Origin: Proteobacteria bacterium ST_bin11
GTDB taxonomy: Bacteria > Pseudomonadota > Gammaproteobacteria > Methylococcales > Methylomonadaceae
NCBI GenBank assembly: GCA_002083615.1
Contig: MSXO01000013.1
Location: forward strand, 1-64,000
DNA: 64,000 bases
Reading direction: 5' to 3'
Position numbers and translations under genes: made by a program
The notes under the pieces: generated by a model
Databases searched by the model: none
What the model was told of the DNA's origin: nothing
Seen by the model: the letters and a program-made list of their open reading frames with translations, nothing else
Shown here: one piece after another, positions 16,269 through 25,862 of the stretch
Layout of the letters: the number at the start of each line of letters is the position of its first letter
Position numbering within the stretch: the first letter of the stretch is position 1

Positions 16269-19092
16269 AACGACGGATCTCGCCATTGCCGACGACGTTT
16301 TCCACGCAGCGTCCGCACAATTCCGGATGCTCAGGGTTTTCGCCGATGTCATAGCGTTGGTGCCAGCAGCGTACGCATTTTGGATGCTCGGATACCGTCA
16401 CTTTCAGTTTCACGCCGTCCAATTCGGTCGCTACCGCATCGTCCGGGCAGAATTGCATGTCGGCGACGCCGGCGTTGGAAGTGATGAACACAAAATGCAG
16501 CTCGCTCGCCAGTTTGTTCAGCTCCGCGCCATAAGCTTCGTCGCAATACAATTCCACTTCCGCATTTAAAGATGCACCGATGGCGCCCTTGCCGCGCAGT
16601 TGCTCCAGTTCTTTGGAAACTGCGGTGCGTACCGCCATTACTTTATCCCAGGTGTCGCGGCTAATCGTGGCGTTGGCGTCCAGCGGGAATAAGCCTTCGT
16701 ACCAGGTTTCCAGAAACACCGATTCGCCGCGTTGACCAGGGATGAATTGCCATAATTCGTCGGCGGTGTAACTGGTGATAGGTGCCAGCCAGCGGGTCAG
16801 CGCTTCGATGACATGGTACATCGCGGTTTGCGCGGAGCGCCGGGCCAGACAATCTTCCTTGGCGGTGTATTGGCGGTCCTTGATGATGTCCAGGTAAAAG
16901 CCACCCAAATCGATGCTGCAGAAGGTCAGCACTTTTTGGTAAATGCTTTGGAATTGATAGGCGTTGTAAGCGGCTTTGATGTCTTCCTGCAACTGCCAGG
17001 CTTTATCGACAGCCCAGCGGTCCAGTGCCAGCAAATCGTCTTTTGCTACCAGATGTTGCGCCGGATCGAAACCGTCCAGATTGGAGAGCAGGAAGCGGGC
17101 GGTGTTGCGCAAGCGGCGGTAGCCGTCGGAGGTGCGTTTCAAGATTTCCTCGGATACAGACATTTCGCCGCGATAATCGGTGCCGGCCACCCATAAACGC
17201 AACACGTCCGCGCCCAGCGATTTCATCACGGTTTGCGGCAGCACCACGTTGCCTTTGGATTTGGACATTTTCTTGCCCTCGGCATCCACGGTAAAGCCGT
17301 GGGTCAAGACTTGTCTATACGGCGCGACATCGTTCATCGCTACCGAGGCTAGCAACGAAGACTGGAACCAGCCGCGATGTTGATCCGAGCCTTCCAGATA
17401 CAGGTCAGCTGGGAAGCGCAGTTGTTCGCGGCGCTCCAAAACCGCCGCGTGGGTGACGCCGGAATCAAACCAGACATCCAGGGTGTCGGTCATTTTTTGG
17501 TAATGCTCGGCGTCAGCGCCGATCAGTTCCGCTGCGTCCAGTTCAAACCAGGCGTCTATGCCCTGTTGTTCGATGCGTCTGGCGACTTGTTCGATCAATT
17601 CGCCGGAACGGGGATGCAATTCGCCGCTGTCTTTATGCACGAAAAAGGCGATTGGCACCCCCCAGGTACGTTGGCGGGAGATACACCAATCCGGGCGGTT
17701 ATTCAGCATGGCTTCGATACGAGCTTGGCCCCAATCGGGGATCCAGTCTACGCGTTTCACTTCATTCAAGGCTGTGTCGCGCAGGCCATTTTTCTCCATG
17801 GAAATGAACCATTGCGGGGTGGCGCGGAAAATGATCGGGGTTTTGTGGCGCCAGCAATGCGGGTAGCTGTGCAGTAAGGCATGGTGATGCAGCAATTTGC
17901 CGCGCTCGCGCAAGACTTCCAGCACTTTTTCGTTGGCGGTGAACACATGCAGACCGGCGAACAGTTCGGTGCTGGGTAAAAACACGCCGTTGCTGCCGAC
18001 CGGATTGTCCACCGGCAGACCGTATTTCATACCTACCACATAGTCTTCATGACCGTGGCCGGGAGCAGTGTGTACCGCACCGGTACCGGCATCGGTGGTG
18101 ACGTGGTCACCTAGGATGATCGGCACTTGCCGGTCGTAGAACGGATGTTGCAACAATTGGTTTTCCAGCGCCGCGCCTTTGCAATAGCCGACGATGTGAT
18201 GCTCACCGATGCCGTAACGGAGTACAGCGTCTTTGAGCAAGGCTTCGGCGATGACTAAGCGCTCGGTTTGGCCGTCGATCACACATTGCACCACGGCATA
18301 TTCCAGATCCGGATTTAGTGCCACGGCCTGATTGGCGGGCAGCGTCCAAGGCGTGGTAGTCCAGATCACTACAGACAATGGGCCTTGGCCTTCGTGATCG
18401 CCGGCGTGGTGACACTTGGCCATGAAAGCGTGTTCATCGATCACCGAGAAACGCACGTCAATCGCTGGCGACTGCTTGTCCTCATATTCCACTTCTGCCT
18501 CTGCCAGTGCCGAGCCGCAATCGGTACACCAATGCACCGGTTTGGCACCCTTGCTCAGGTGGCCGTTGGCGGCGATTTTGCCCAGCGCCCGAACAATGTC
18601 GGCCTCAAAGGCAAAGTCCATGGTCAAGTAAGGGTTGTCCCAATCGCCCAGTACGCCTAGGCGGATGAATTCTTCTTTCTGAATGTTGACTTGTTTTTTA
18701 GCGTAGGCGCGGCATTCCTTGCGAAACTCGGCGGGCGATACTTTCACACCAGCTTTGCCGACCGATTTTTCCACCATCAGCTCGATAGGCAAACCATGGC
18801 AATCCCAACCCGGCACGTAGGGCGCATCGAAACCGCTCAGAGTTTTGGATTTGACGATAATGTCCTTCAACACCTTATTTACCGCATGGCCGATGTGAAT
18901 CGCGCCGTTGGCGTAAGGAGGGCCGTCATGCAGAATAAATTTAGGCCGACCGGCGCAGACCTCGCGAATTTTTTGATACAGCTGGTTTTCGTTCCATTTT
19001 TTCAGCATCTCCGGTTCGCGTTGCGCCAGATTGGCTTTCATCGCAAACTCGGTTTTGGGGAGGTTAAGGGTTTGTTTGTAATCCATGGTCAT
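16261..19092 (-). CDS. ileS: isoleucyl-tRNA synthetase
   Basis: 943 residues, full length. Class I synthetase with HIGH motif in GAIHIGHAVNK, KMSKS in GKKMSKSKGN, the large CP1 editing insertion, an anticodon-binding domain and a C-terminal zinc ribbon (CVRCW...CGRC). It charges tRNA-Ile in the cytosol and hydrolyses mischarged Val-tRNA. The start at 19092 has a second in-frame ATG two codons later. It is co-transcribed with lspA. ribF, often upstream in proteobacteria, is absent here. Confidence 0.97.
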   Translation of the reverse strand: MTMDYKQTLNLPKTEFAMKANLAQREPEMLKKWNENQLYQKIREVCAGRPKFILHDGPPYANGAIHIGHAVNKVLKDIIVKSKTLSGFDAPYVPGWDCHGLPIELMVEKSVGKAGVKVSPAEFRKECRAYAKKQVNIQKEEFIRLGVLGDWDNPYLTMDFAFEADIVRALGKIAANGHLSKGAKPVHWCTDCGSALAEAEVEYEDKQSPAIDVRFSVIDEHAFMAKCHHAGDHEGQGPLSVVIWTTTPWTLPANQAVALNPDLEYAVVQCVIDGQTERLVIAEALLKDAVLRYGIGEHHIVGYCKGAALENQLLQHPFYDRQVPIILGDHVTTDAGTGAVHTAPGHGHEDYVVGMKYGLPVDNPVGSNGVFLPSTELFAGLHVFTANEKVLEVLRERGKLLHHHALLHSYPHCWRHKTPIIFRATPQWFISMEKNGLRDTALNEVKRVDWIPDWGQARIEAMLNNRPDWCISRQRTWGVPIAFFVHKDSGELHPRSGELIEQVARRIEQQGIDAWFELDAAELIGADAEHYQKMTDTLDVWFDSGVTHAAVLERREQLRFPADLYLEGSDQHRGWFQSSLLASVAMNDVAPYRQVLTHGFTVDAEGKKMSKSKGNVVLPQTVMKSLGADVLRLWVAGTDYRGEMSVSEEILKRTSDGYRRLRNTARFLLSNLDGFDPAQHLVAKDDLLALDRWAVDKAWQLQEDIKAAYNAYQFQSIYQKVLTFCSIDLGGFYLDIIKDRQYTAKEDCLARRSAQTAMYHVIEALTRWLAPITSYTADELWQFIPGQRGESVFLETWYEGLFPLDANATISRDTWDKVMAVRTAVSKELEQLRGKGAIGASLNAEVELYCDEAYGAELNKLASELHFVFITSNAGVADMQFCPDDAVATELDGVKLKVTVSEHPKCVRCWHQRYDIGENPEHPELCGRCVENVVGNGEIRRYA

Positions 19093-19214
19093 GTTGTCGT
19101 CTGCGTTGCATTCCAGCGGCTGGGTTGCGGACTTAGGCCGCTGAAAATAACGGTTGCGCCGATTAGCCGAATGAATCTAATGATGAATTTAAACGCGCGA
19201 TTCTAGCACCAACT

Positions 19215-19247
19215 GCCAAGCGCTATAAAGCCTCGTCGGCGCTTGGC
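19215..19247. repeat. perfect 9-bp inverted repeat upstream of ileS
   Basis: GCCAAGCGC/GCGCTTGGC with a 15-base loop, in the divergent region between ileS and the nitroreductase gene, 123 bases from the ileS start. It could be a leader hairpin or protein-binding palindrome. No T-box hallmarks are present. Confidence 0.4.
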
Positions 19248-19385
19248 GCAAATCCCGGTTAAAAATGGACGTAGCTAAGTTAGCGCGCTACCATCCGTTC
19301 GCATTTAGATCAGTGGACATCTCGTTATGCCAGACGAGAAACCGCATTGATCGTTTTTTGAGACTATTCACAAGGGACACCAGCC

Positions 19386-19988
19386 ATGCAACAAAAACGC
19401 GCCATTACCCAAGTAGCCATTCACGACTTGATCGCCAGCCGTTGGAGTCCGCGGGCTTTTGCGGCGGATAAAATGGTCAGCCACCAGGATTTAACCGCCG
19501 TGCTGGAAGCGGCACGCTGGTCACCCTCTTGTTTTAACGATCAACCCTGGCGCTTCGTGGTTTGCGATAAAGCCAGCGATGTTGGCGCTTGGGAAACGGC
19601 GTTGTCGGTGATCGTCGAAAAAAATCAGCTGTGGGCCAAAAATGCCCCGGTTTTGATCTTGACGGTGGCGATGGCCAATTTCAATCACAATGGTAAAGCC
19701 AACCGTTTTGCGGCTTACGACACCGGTGCCGCTACCCTGAGCTTGTGCCTGCAAGCCAACGCTTTAGGCCTGATCACGCATCAGATGGGCGGCTTCGATG
19801 CCGATAAAGCCCGGCAAGTGTTGCACTTACCGGATGACTGTACGCCAATGGCAATGCTGGCCTTGGGCTATCAAGCCGAAGCAGAGATTTTGGCTGAAGA
19901 CTTTAAAGCCGGCGAGGAGGCGGAACGCAGCCGCGCCGGCTTAGAGCAACGATTTTATCTGGGGCAGTGGGGTGAGGCTTTTAAGTAA
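19386..19988 (+). CDS. nitroreductase family protein
   Basis: 200 residues, the usual length. FMN-binding signs are R-x-S-P-R-A-F (SRWSPRAF) near residue 20, ARWSPSCFNDQPWRF, and GAATLSLCLQANALGL near 120. Members reduce nitro, quinone or flavin substrates with NAD(P)H; the substrate is not predictable. AAGGGAC lies before the ATG. It stands alone, divergent from ileS and convergent with the TIGR03790-like gene. Confidence 0.88.
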   Translation: MQQKRAITQVAIHDLIASRWSPRAFAADKMVSHQDLTAVLEAARWSPSCFNDQPWRFVVCDKASDVGAWETALSVIVEKNQLWAKNAPVLILTVAMANFNHNGKANRFAAYDTGAATLSLCLQANALGLITHQMGGFDADKARQVLHLPDDCTPMAMLALGYQAEAEILAEDFKAGEEAERSRAGLEQRFYLGQWGEAFK

Positions 19989-20043
19989 GGCCTTCTGCAA
20001 TTGCTTAGCACACTTGCGCCATGTCGAACCGCCTATGCGAGTA

Positions 20044-20082
20044 AGCTGATAGAGGCCAGCATCAATTCGGCGCTTATCAGCT
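20044..20082. repeat. inverted repeat between convergent genes
   Basis: AGCTGATA/TATCAGCT, an 8-bp perfect stem with a 23-base loop, 56 bases after the nitroreductase stop. Without T tracts it is a doubtful terminator. Confidence 0.3.
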
Positions 20083-20181
20083 GCTGGAGGTAAGTTTCTA
20101 TAGGTGACTCGCTGTATCATCCCTTAGCTGCATTCGGCTTATGTTGACGAGGGGCTGCTAGCCGGGCTAGTGAGCTGGCAC

Positions 20182-21240
20182 CTAGTGCGGTTGATAGGCA
20201 AACGGTTTAGCCAAGGGTTCGCCAACGAAAATCCCCTGGCCGGGTTGGGCCACGCTTTTCCAATAGGCTTCAATCACGCTGCTGCCGCGCAGGTAGAAAT
20301 ACATCAATACGCCCGGATTGGGAAATTTAGCAGGGAAATTACAGGGTTCCACTACCGCGCCGTAGCTGGCGGTAGCGCCGGCTTTTAGCCATTCGGTAAT
20401 GTTCATCTGGTCGCTGCCCGACATTACGCCGCCCGACGAGGTGAGATGGTCGGCAACAGCACCCGGTAAATAGCGATTATCGGTCAGATGCGGTACCTTG
20501 GTCAGTCCGGTGAAGTAAAACATCACGTCCTGGCGGCCCTCAATATAATCTTGTTCCAGGTAATGCACCGGCCAGAAGCTAGTCAGCGATTCAGCAACTT
20601 TAGGAAACAGCGCAGCTCTGGAACTGCGGGCATTGTCGGAGGTTTTTAACAAGTATGCCGAGCCTTGCGGATGTGAGTAATCCGAGGCGATGCCGGTGTC
20701 TATGAGTTTTTTCGCCTCAGCGAAGGTGTTGCCGGCCACTGCCATGGTTGGCCGCCAGCCATGCGTTTTAAACGGTTTGTCGGTTTCGGAAGTGAAGTAA
20801 GGGCTGTTATGAGTTTGCACGCAACCTTTTGCGCAGAAGGATTCGCTAAAACCCGCGGCGAAGGCCGTGGTGATGGACATGCAATCGACGCGAAACGGCT
20901 GTAGCCAAGTCAAGGCAAAGGCCTGCACATGCGCCGGGGTTTTTTGATCGACTTCCTGTTTTACTTCCTCGAACTGACGTCGGGATAAAATTGCTTGATT
21001 CGGCGTAAAGCGGACATGGATCATTTGCTCGTTTGGTATGTGTCGCTGTTGCTGATAGTAAGCGCCAATCTGTACGCTCAACGGATCGGCGTCGTTAACG
21101 ATCACCGCCAGTTCATGGCCGGTCAGCGCCGGAGAAGGTCGATACATGGGCGAGACGGGCTCGGCAGACGTCGGGGTGAACGGCAATTGGCTGAGGATAA
21201 GCCCTATCAGGGCAAATGTGCATAATTTGACGGGAAACAC
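20182..21240 (-). CDS. TIGR03790-like exported protein
   Basis: 352 residues. I take GTG at 21240 as the start because GGAG lies 6-9 bases before it and it opens directly into a signal peptide (VFPVKLCTFALIGLILS, cleavage near TSAEP). An upstream in-frame extension is possible but not signal-like. The core HELAVIVNDADPLSVQIGAYYQ followed by RHIPNEQMI matches the family TIGR03790, of unknown function. Several Cys residues (SFCAKGC) fit a periplasmic or surface location. It is a monocistronic gene. Confidence 0.75.
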   Translation of the reverse strand: MFPVKLCTFALIGLILSQLPFTPTSAEPVSPMYRPSPALTGHELAVIVNDADPLSVQIGAYYQQQRHIPNEQMIHVRFTPNQAILSRRQFEEVKQEVDQKTPAHVQAFALTWLQPFRVDCMSITTAFAAGFSESFCAKGCVQTHNSPYFTSETDKPFKTHGWRPTMAVAGNTFAEAKKLIDTGIASDYSHPQGSAYLLKTSDNARSSRAALFPKVAESLTSFWPVHYLEQDYIEGRQDVMFYFTGLTKVPHLTDNRYLPGAVADHLTSSGGVMSGSDQMNITEWLKAGATASYGAVVEPCNFPAKFPNPGVLMYFYLRGSSVIEAYWKSVAQPGQGIFVGEPLAKPFAYQPH

Positions 21241-21515
21241 GCGGTACTCCGTGAGGTTGGCGGTGAAATTTATCGGATCGGCCACTGTAACCGGCCCCCG
21301 TTTAAATGCAATACGCGTGTTCAAATTATTCGACAAACGCCAAATTCGCCGTTTCGTCTGTCCCGGCACATAATAAAGTATCGTAACTATCCAGCACACC
21401 GCGAACCCCCCAATCCGCTGAAAGGCTGCCTCTCAGCTGATGGCGAGGGATTGCTGTGCATCGCGCTGAATACTTACAAAGTATTGTGTAATTCTTCACT
21501 TTTCGGATAGCCACC

Positions 21516-21938
21516 ATGGAAAACATACCCACTATTGCTCATGTGATTCAACAAGCGGTCGCGCCGGTCTTTCTGCTGACTGGCGTCGCCGGAATTCTCG
21601 GGGTGCTGACCAGTCGCTTGGGGCGGACAGTGGACCGATTTCGTTTGCTTGCTAACCTTGAGGGCGCTGAGGCAGAGAAATATTTGCCCGAGATGCGGAT
21701 ATTGCAACGGCGGGCCCACTGGAATCATTGCTCCATCACTTTGTGTACCGCGTGTGCCTTGTTGGTGTGTCTGTCCATTGTCGCCATGTTCGTCGGCGTG
21801 GAATTTGCCATCGATTTGTCCGGCGCGGTTTCGTTATTGTTTATTTTAGCGATGTTGGCGTTGATAGGAGGATTGTTGTGCTTTCTGAGAGAAATCGCCT
21901 TGGCCACCGGTGTTCTAACCTTGCTCAAGCGTCCTTAG
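21516..21938 (+). CDS. DUF2721-family membrane protein
   Basis: 140 residues, three membrane spans: residues ~12-32, 70-95 and 103-125. The first span is followed by TSRLGRTVDRFRLL, the conserved cytoplasmic loop of the family. Function is unknown. It is monocistronic, with a weak ribosome-binding site (GGATAG). Confidence 0.8.
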   Translation: MENIPTIAHVIQQAVAPVFLLTGVAGILGVLTSRLGRTVDRFRLLANLEGAEAEKYLPEMRILQRRAHWNHCSITLCTACALLVCLSIVAMFVGVEFAIDLSGAVSLLFILAMLALIGGLLCFLREIALATGVLTLLKRP

Positions 21939-22088
21939 TCAGCAATTAACCATAAAATGCATTAATCGGTCTTTAGCCCGTGGCTTGGCCTTGGGCGAGG
22001 ATGGCGGTTTGCAAATCGATTTTGCCGTAATTGCCCAAAATCACTTTTTCTTAGGTAGGTGCAGGAACGGATGATATCGGAAAGCAAG

Positions 22089-22715
22089 CTATTCAGCTAT
22101 TTCAGCAAACTTAAGCGATAAACCCACGGCAAGCACCAAGGTCCAGATCGAGAGTACGCCGGTTGCCCAGTGTTCGAAGAGGCCGGGAGTTTGGATCGGA
22201 TTGGCCTCCCAAGTCATCAGCAGCAAGAAAATTGTTGCCAAAATGCCGCTGCCAATCGAGTAGGTGCTCAGAATGCCTAACCGAGCATGGCGCCGGAACA
22301 GCATGCCGCAGGCAAGGGTCGCTAAAATAGCCGCGGAAAAGCCGGTCATTGCAAACAGTCGATGGAATTCCTGACTGGATGACAAGCCATTGCAGCCTGG
22401 GTCGCAGGCAAATACGCCCGCCCCGATACGCCCCACTCCATCCAGACCAATGAGTGTGGCAACAAGTGCCGAGCGCCAACCTTCGCGCAGCGTTGCAGGG
22501 AGAGCAGCGGCAAAACATATATACAACAAGCCGGCGAATTCAAAGCCGATATAGCGCATCGGTATTTCCGTGATACTCCCGCGTTCGCCCAATTCGCTGA
22601 TGTATTGATAGCTGTGACTGAACTCCGGGCGCATGGCTCCCGACAGACCAATCAGCGACAGCCATATTACCGGGGCCGCGATGCCGCAGTAGATGCCTAA
22701 TAGGCGCAGATTCAT
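22089..22715 (-). CDS. DUF998-family membrane protein
   Basis: 208 residues with about six membrane helices. The first helix follows MNLRLLGIYCGIAAPVIW; the loop YQYISELGERGS and the later GVGRIGAGVFACDPGC match the DUF998 pattern. No biochemical role is established. GAGAG precedes the ATG. Divergent from the SDR gene. Confidence 0.78.
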   Translation of the reverse strand: MNLRLLGIYCGIAAPVIWLSLIGLSGAMRPEFSHSYQYISELGERGSITEIPMRYIGFEFAGLLYICFAAALPATLREGWRSALVATLIGLDGVGRIGAGVFACDPGCNGLSSSQEFHRLFAMTGFSAAILATLACGMLFRRHARLGILSTYSIGSGILATIFLLLMTWEANPIQTPGLFEHWATGVLSIWTLVLAVGLSLKFAEIAE

Positions 22716-22928
22716 TCGTAAACTCTCACATTAAAAAGAATATTTTATCCTGCCCCGCTCAGCCCCGTGCATCGTATTGACTAACCGTCGCTGTAAGGTA
22801 GCCTCTCGAACACGGGGGGCTAGTGGTGCAAAACTCAGTCTGTTACGGCGCATACAAGAAGAAATCATTAGCACCCCCACCGTACGACAAGGATATTGTC
22901 TCGGTTTATTGCTTAACAGGGGGTAACA

Positions 22929-23612
22929 ATGCGTAATATTTTGATTGTAGGTGCCAGCAGCGGGATTGGTGAAGCCCTTGCGGGTTTGGCCCAGCCACAA
23001 TGCAGAGTATATTCCTTAAGTCGTTCGGCGACAGTGCCGAGCGTATTCAGACATGTTAGTTGCGATGTAGTAAGCGACGAATTGCCGAATATTGATGAAC
23101 CCTTGCATGGCTTGGTTTATTGCCCCGGCAGTATCAACTTAAAACCGTTCGCCAGGATCAAGCCAGAGGAATTTAGAGCGGATTTTGAGCTTAATTTGGT
23201 CGGCGCGGTGAATTGTTTGCAGCACTACCTGCGTAATCTGCAAGCAGCCGATTCAGCTTCTGTGGTGTTGTTCAGCACGGTGGCAGTGCAAACCGGGTTT
23301 TCTTTTCATGCCACGGTTTCGGCGTCTAAGGGGGCGATAGAGGGCCTGACCCGCGCTTTGGCCGCAGAATGGGCGCCGAAGATACGGGTAAACGCTATCG
23401 CACCGTCTTTGACCGACACGCCATTAGCGGAAAATTTGCTGCGTGAAGACAGCAAAAAGCAGGCTGCCGCCGCGCGTCATCCCCTAAAACGTCTCGGCGA
23501 ACCGGCAGACCTTGCGCAGATGGCTTTGTTTCTATTGTCCGAAAATGCAAGTTGGATTACCGGGCAAGTCCTGCATGTCGATGGGGGGATCTCCGCCATC
23601 AAGACGTCATAG
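22929..23612 (+). CDS. short-chain dehydrogenase/reductase-like protein lacking the catalytic Tyr
   Basis: 227 residues. The NAD(P) site GASSGIGEA is at 8-16, the Ser-bearing strand at SVVLFSTVAV (111-120), and the PG-type motif and C-terminal VDGG are typical. At the active site the usual YxxxK reads V130-S-A-S-K134, so Lys is kept and Tyr is replaced by Val; the codon is clearly GTT. AGGGGG precedes the ATG. The next gene, a flavoenzyme, begins 42 bases downstream, so they may be co-transcribed. Confidence 0.85.
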   Translation: MRNILIVGASSGIGEALAGLAQPQCRVYSLSRSATVPSVFRHVSCDVVSDELPNIDEPLHGLVYCPGSINLKPFARIKPEEFRADFELNLVGAVNCLQHYLRNLQAADSASVVLFSTVAVQTGFSFHATVSASKGAIEGLTRALAAEWAPKIRVNAIAPSLTDTPLAENLLREDSKKQAAAARHPLKRLGEPADLAQMALFLLSENASWITGQVLHVDGGISAIKTS

Positions 23613-23654
23613 TTGACCTAAGGTAATTAGGCCTAGGCTAGGCTCGGAGATTTG

Positions 23655-24914
23655 ATGAACAAGCTCTATCACACCGTCGTAATCGGTGGCGGCTGTCTCG
23701 GCGCAGCATGCGCTTTCTCGGTTCAACGTCGGCTGGGTAATAAAAGCGGCAAAGTCGCCGTTATCGAAAAAAAAGTCCTGGGGGCCGGGCTGAGCTCTCG
23801 GCATAGCGCCATCGTTCGTTCCGCCAACGCCTCGCCGATGGCCGCTAGGATGGCCAAAATCGCCACGCAATACTGGAAAAATCTGAAACCGCTTTGGGGC
23901 GTCAACATCCCCTATGAGCAATCAGGCGCCATCTGGATTGCTGACAATACTCCCGGTAGCCGAGCTGAAACGTGGACCACGCTGGAGCAAATGCTGCAAC
24001 AGGAGGGCATCGACTTCGCCATGCTTGCTCATCGCGATGTGATGGACCTGAGCCGCCATGCGCTAAAAACCGTGCCGGACGAAATTTACTACTACGAGCC
24101 GGACGTGTTGCAGCTGGATTCTCCGCAGATACTAAACGCCATCCAAACAGCCGCTAAAAAAAATCGCATAGAGGTACTGGAACACTGCGAAGTCATTGAT
24201 TTTGCCCATACCGGACAAGGTATCAGTGCCATCCAGACTAGTCAGGGCAAAATTTTCGCCGAGCATGTGATTAATGCCGCCGGCGCTTGGAGCTCGGAGT
24301 TGTTTGCCGGTATCGGTTTGAGCATACCGGTAGCCTTAGAGCCGGTATATGCCGCCAATTTTCTGGTGAGTGTCGACGATATTCCTGAGGGGATGCCCAT
24401 CATTGCCGATTATGTCAATCAAGCCTATTTTCGGCGCTGGCGTGGCAGCATTTTGCACATGCATCAACCGCGCAGCCGTAACCTCAAGGATATCGCCCGC
24501 TCCTTTAGCCGAACCGCGATGAACCCCGAAGGCGCTAACGTAATTTATGATGCGCTTAGTTTTAATGTTACTCATCAGCAGCTGGATAAATACCTTGGCA
24601 AGGTGATTAATCGGTTCCCTAAAATTGGTAAACCGGTCTATGCGGGCGGCTATCACTCGTTTTTCGATATTACTCCCGATTTGAAGTTTATCCTGGGTCA
24701 GGATACGCAGTTCAATAATTTGTATCACTGTTTGGGCGCTGGTCAGGCTTTGAAATATGCGCCGATTTTCGGCGAGATAATTGCCGACTTAATTACCCAA
24801 GGCAGCACGATCTCAAATTCGCTTGATATTGCCGAGTTTTCCATCGCTAGATTTCCCAATAAGCACCTATCCGGATATTGGCAGGCCGATGCACTAAAAC
24901 AAAATAGTTTGTAG
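23655..24914 (+). CDS. FAD-dependent oxidoreductase, DAO (D-amino-acid oxidase/sarcosine oxidase) superfamily
   Basis: 419 residues. It has the N-terminal dinucleotide motif VVIGGGCLGAA, GLSSRHSAIVRSA (FAD loop, as in glycine/sarcosine oxidases), INAAGAWS in the middle and a C-terminal GAGQALKYAP closing motif. It probably oxidises an amine or amino acid; the substrate is unknown. The ATG at 23655, with GGAG 7 bases upstream, is preferred to the TTG directly before it. It follows the SDR gene on the same strand. Confidence 0.83.
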   Translation: MNKLYHTVVIGGGCLGAACAFSVQRRLGNKSGKVAVIEKKVLGAGLSSRHSAIVRSANASPMAARMAKIATQYWKNLKPLWGVNIPYEQSGAIWIADNTPGSRAETWTTLEQMLQQEGIDFAMLAHRDVMDLSRHALKTVPDEIYYYEPDVLQLDSPQILNAIQTAAKKNRIEVLEHCEVIDFAHTGQGISAIQTSQGKIFAEHVINAAGAWSSELFAGIGLSIPVALEPVYAANFLVSVDDIPEGMPIIADYVNQAYFRRWRGSILHMHQPRSRNLKDIARSFSRTAMNPEGANVIYDALSFNVTHQQLDKYLGKVINRFPKIGKPVYAGGYHSFFDITPDLKFILGQDTQFNNLYHCLGAGQALKYAPIFGEIIADLITQGSTISNSLDIAEFSIARFPNKHLSGYWQADALKQNSL

Positions 24915-25161
24915 TTGATACCGGTAATTAATCAGGGTGCTATGCCTTCGGCTTTTTATTGCCATAATTATTTTTATAGGTCTTTCTAGCTAACTAAAAA
25001 CTAATTTTTACAGATTAGACAAACATTTTTTTCATGGAATAGTGACGCTGCGTTAGCTAGTATTACACTGCTCGATAAACCGAGAGTGTTACTGGCGAGC
25101 CAAGCAATATAATTTAGATTATATTCAACATCAAAACTAAAATAATTCTAGGGAGTTATTC

Positions 25162-25578
25162 ATGAAAATATCAACCACTATTTACCGATTAATGCGCCTG
25201 ACGATTGCCATTGCCTCAATAGCCTTGCTATTCAATCCGTTGACAGCGTCAGCGTCCGATCATGAGTCGGAGTGCTTTAATTCTGTCCAAGGTAAAATCC
25301 CTTGGAATGACGATAAGAATATGAATTGGGATCCAAAAAACGTCAAACAACTGTGCGCGGGAACAACCAAGCCAGCTGAGCCGGGCGCGTGCTTTCTGAG
25401 TGTACTGGACGGCAGGGTGAATTGGGGTAAAGGGATTACTTGGGATTGGCAAAACATAATCAACCTGTGTGCGGGCAGTAATAATGCCAAAAATACCGTA
25501 GGTTGCTTTGAACAAGCGGTGGGAAAAGGCTTGGATTGGCGCGACGCAATATTATTTTGCCAGCGCGCCGATAAATAG
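25162..25578 (+). CDS. secreted Cys-rich protein with three internal repeats
   Basis: 138 residues, unknown family. The signal peptide is residues 1-33, with likely cleavage after TASAS. The mature part is three imperfect copies of a ~35-residue unit, C-F-x-x-x-x-G-x-x-x-W ... W-x-x-x-x-x-x-x-LC: ECFNSVQGKIPW, ACFLSVLDGRVNW and GCFEQAVGKGLDW. Each has two Cys, consistent with one disulfide per unit in the periplasm or outside. AGGGAG precedes the ATG. An AT-rich region of ~250 bases lies upstream. Confidence 0.7.
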   Translation: MKISTTIYRLMRLTIAIASIALLFNPLTASASDHESECFNSVQGKIPWNDDKNMNWDPKNVKQLCAGTTKPAEPGACFLSVLDGRVNWGKGITWDWQNIINLCAGSNNAKNTVGCFEQAVGKGLDWRDAILFCQRADK

Positions 25579-25625
25579 TTATTAATTCTTTCTCTAAACA
25601 CAGATTGCCTCTGTGTAGGATGGGT

Positions 25626-25670
25626 ACCGAGCTTGTCGGGGTGAGTATGTCCGGCTTCGACAAGCTCGGT
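25626..25670. repeat. 13-bp palindromic element ACCGAGCTTGTCG
   Basis: Perfect 13-bp arms ACCGAGCTTGTCG/CGACAAGCTCGGT around a 19-base loop, followed by TTT. It is of the widespread 'TTCGACAAGCTC' class of intergenic repeats in proteobacteria. It lies 48 bases after the Cys-rich gene and could also serve as its terminator. Confidence 0.65.
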
Positions 25671-25862
25671 TTTAGTTAATATAGTTAATTAATAAGTAAG
25701 GGTGATTTTCTAATTAGGCAGTAAAAACAGCGGTCAATAGTTGCAGGCTGGCAAAACCGAAGCGCCTTCGGCAATCATGGTGGACAGGCTGCACTGTTCA
25801 ACCCATCAATTTACATCGCTGAATAATCATTAAATAGCCAAGCTTCGCAAAGCAGCCCTAAG

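Noticed and set aside
19093..19385. Possible T-box or riboswitch before ileS
   Set aside because: Only a simple 9-bp hairpin is present. T-box landmarks and any terminator/antiterminator pair are missing, and T-boxes are not expected in gammaproteobacteria.
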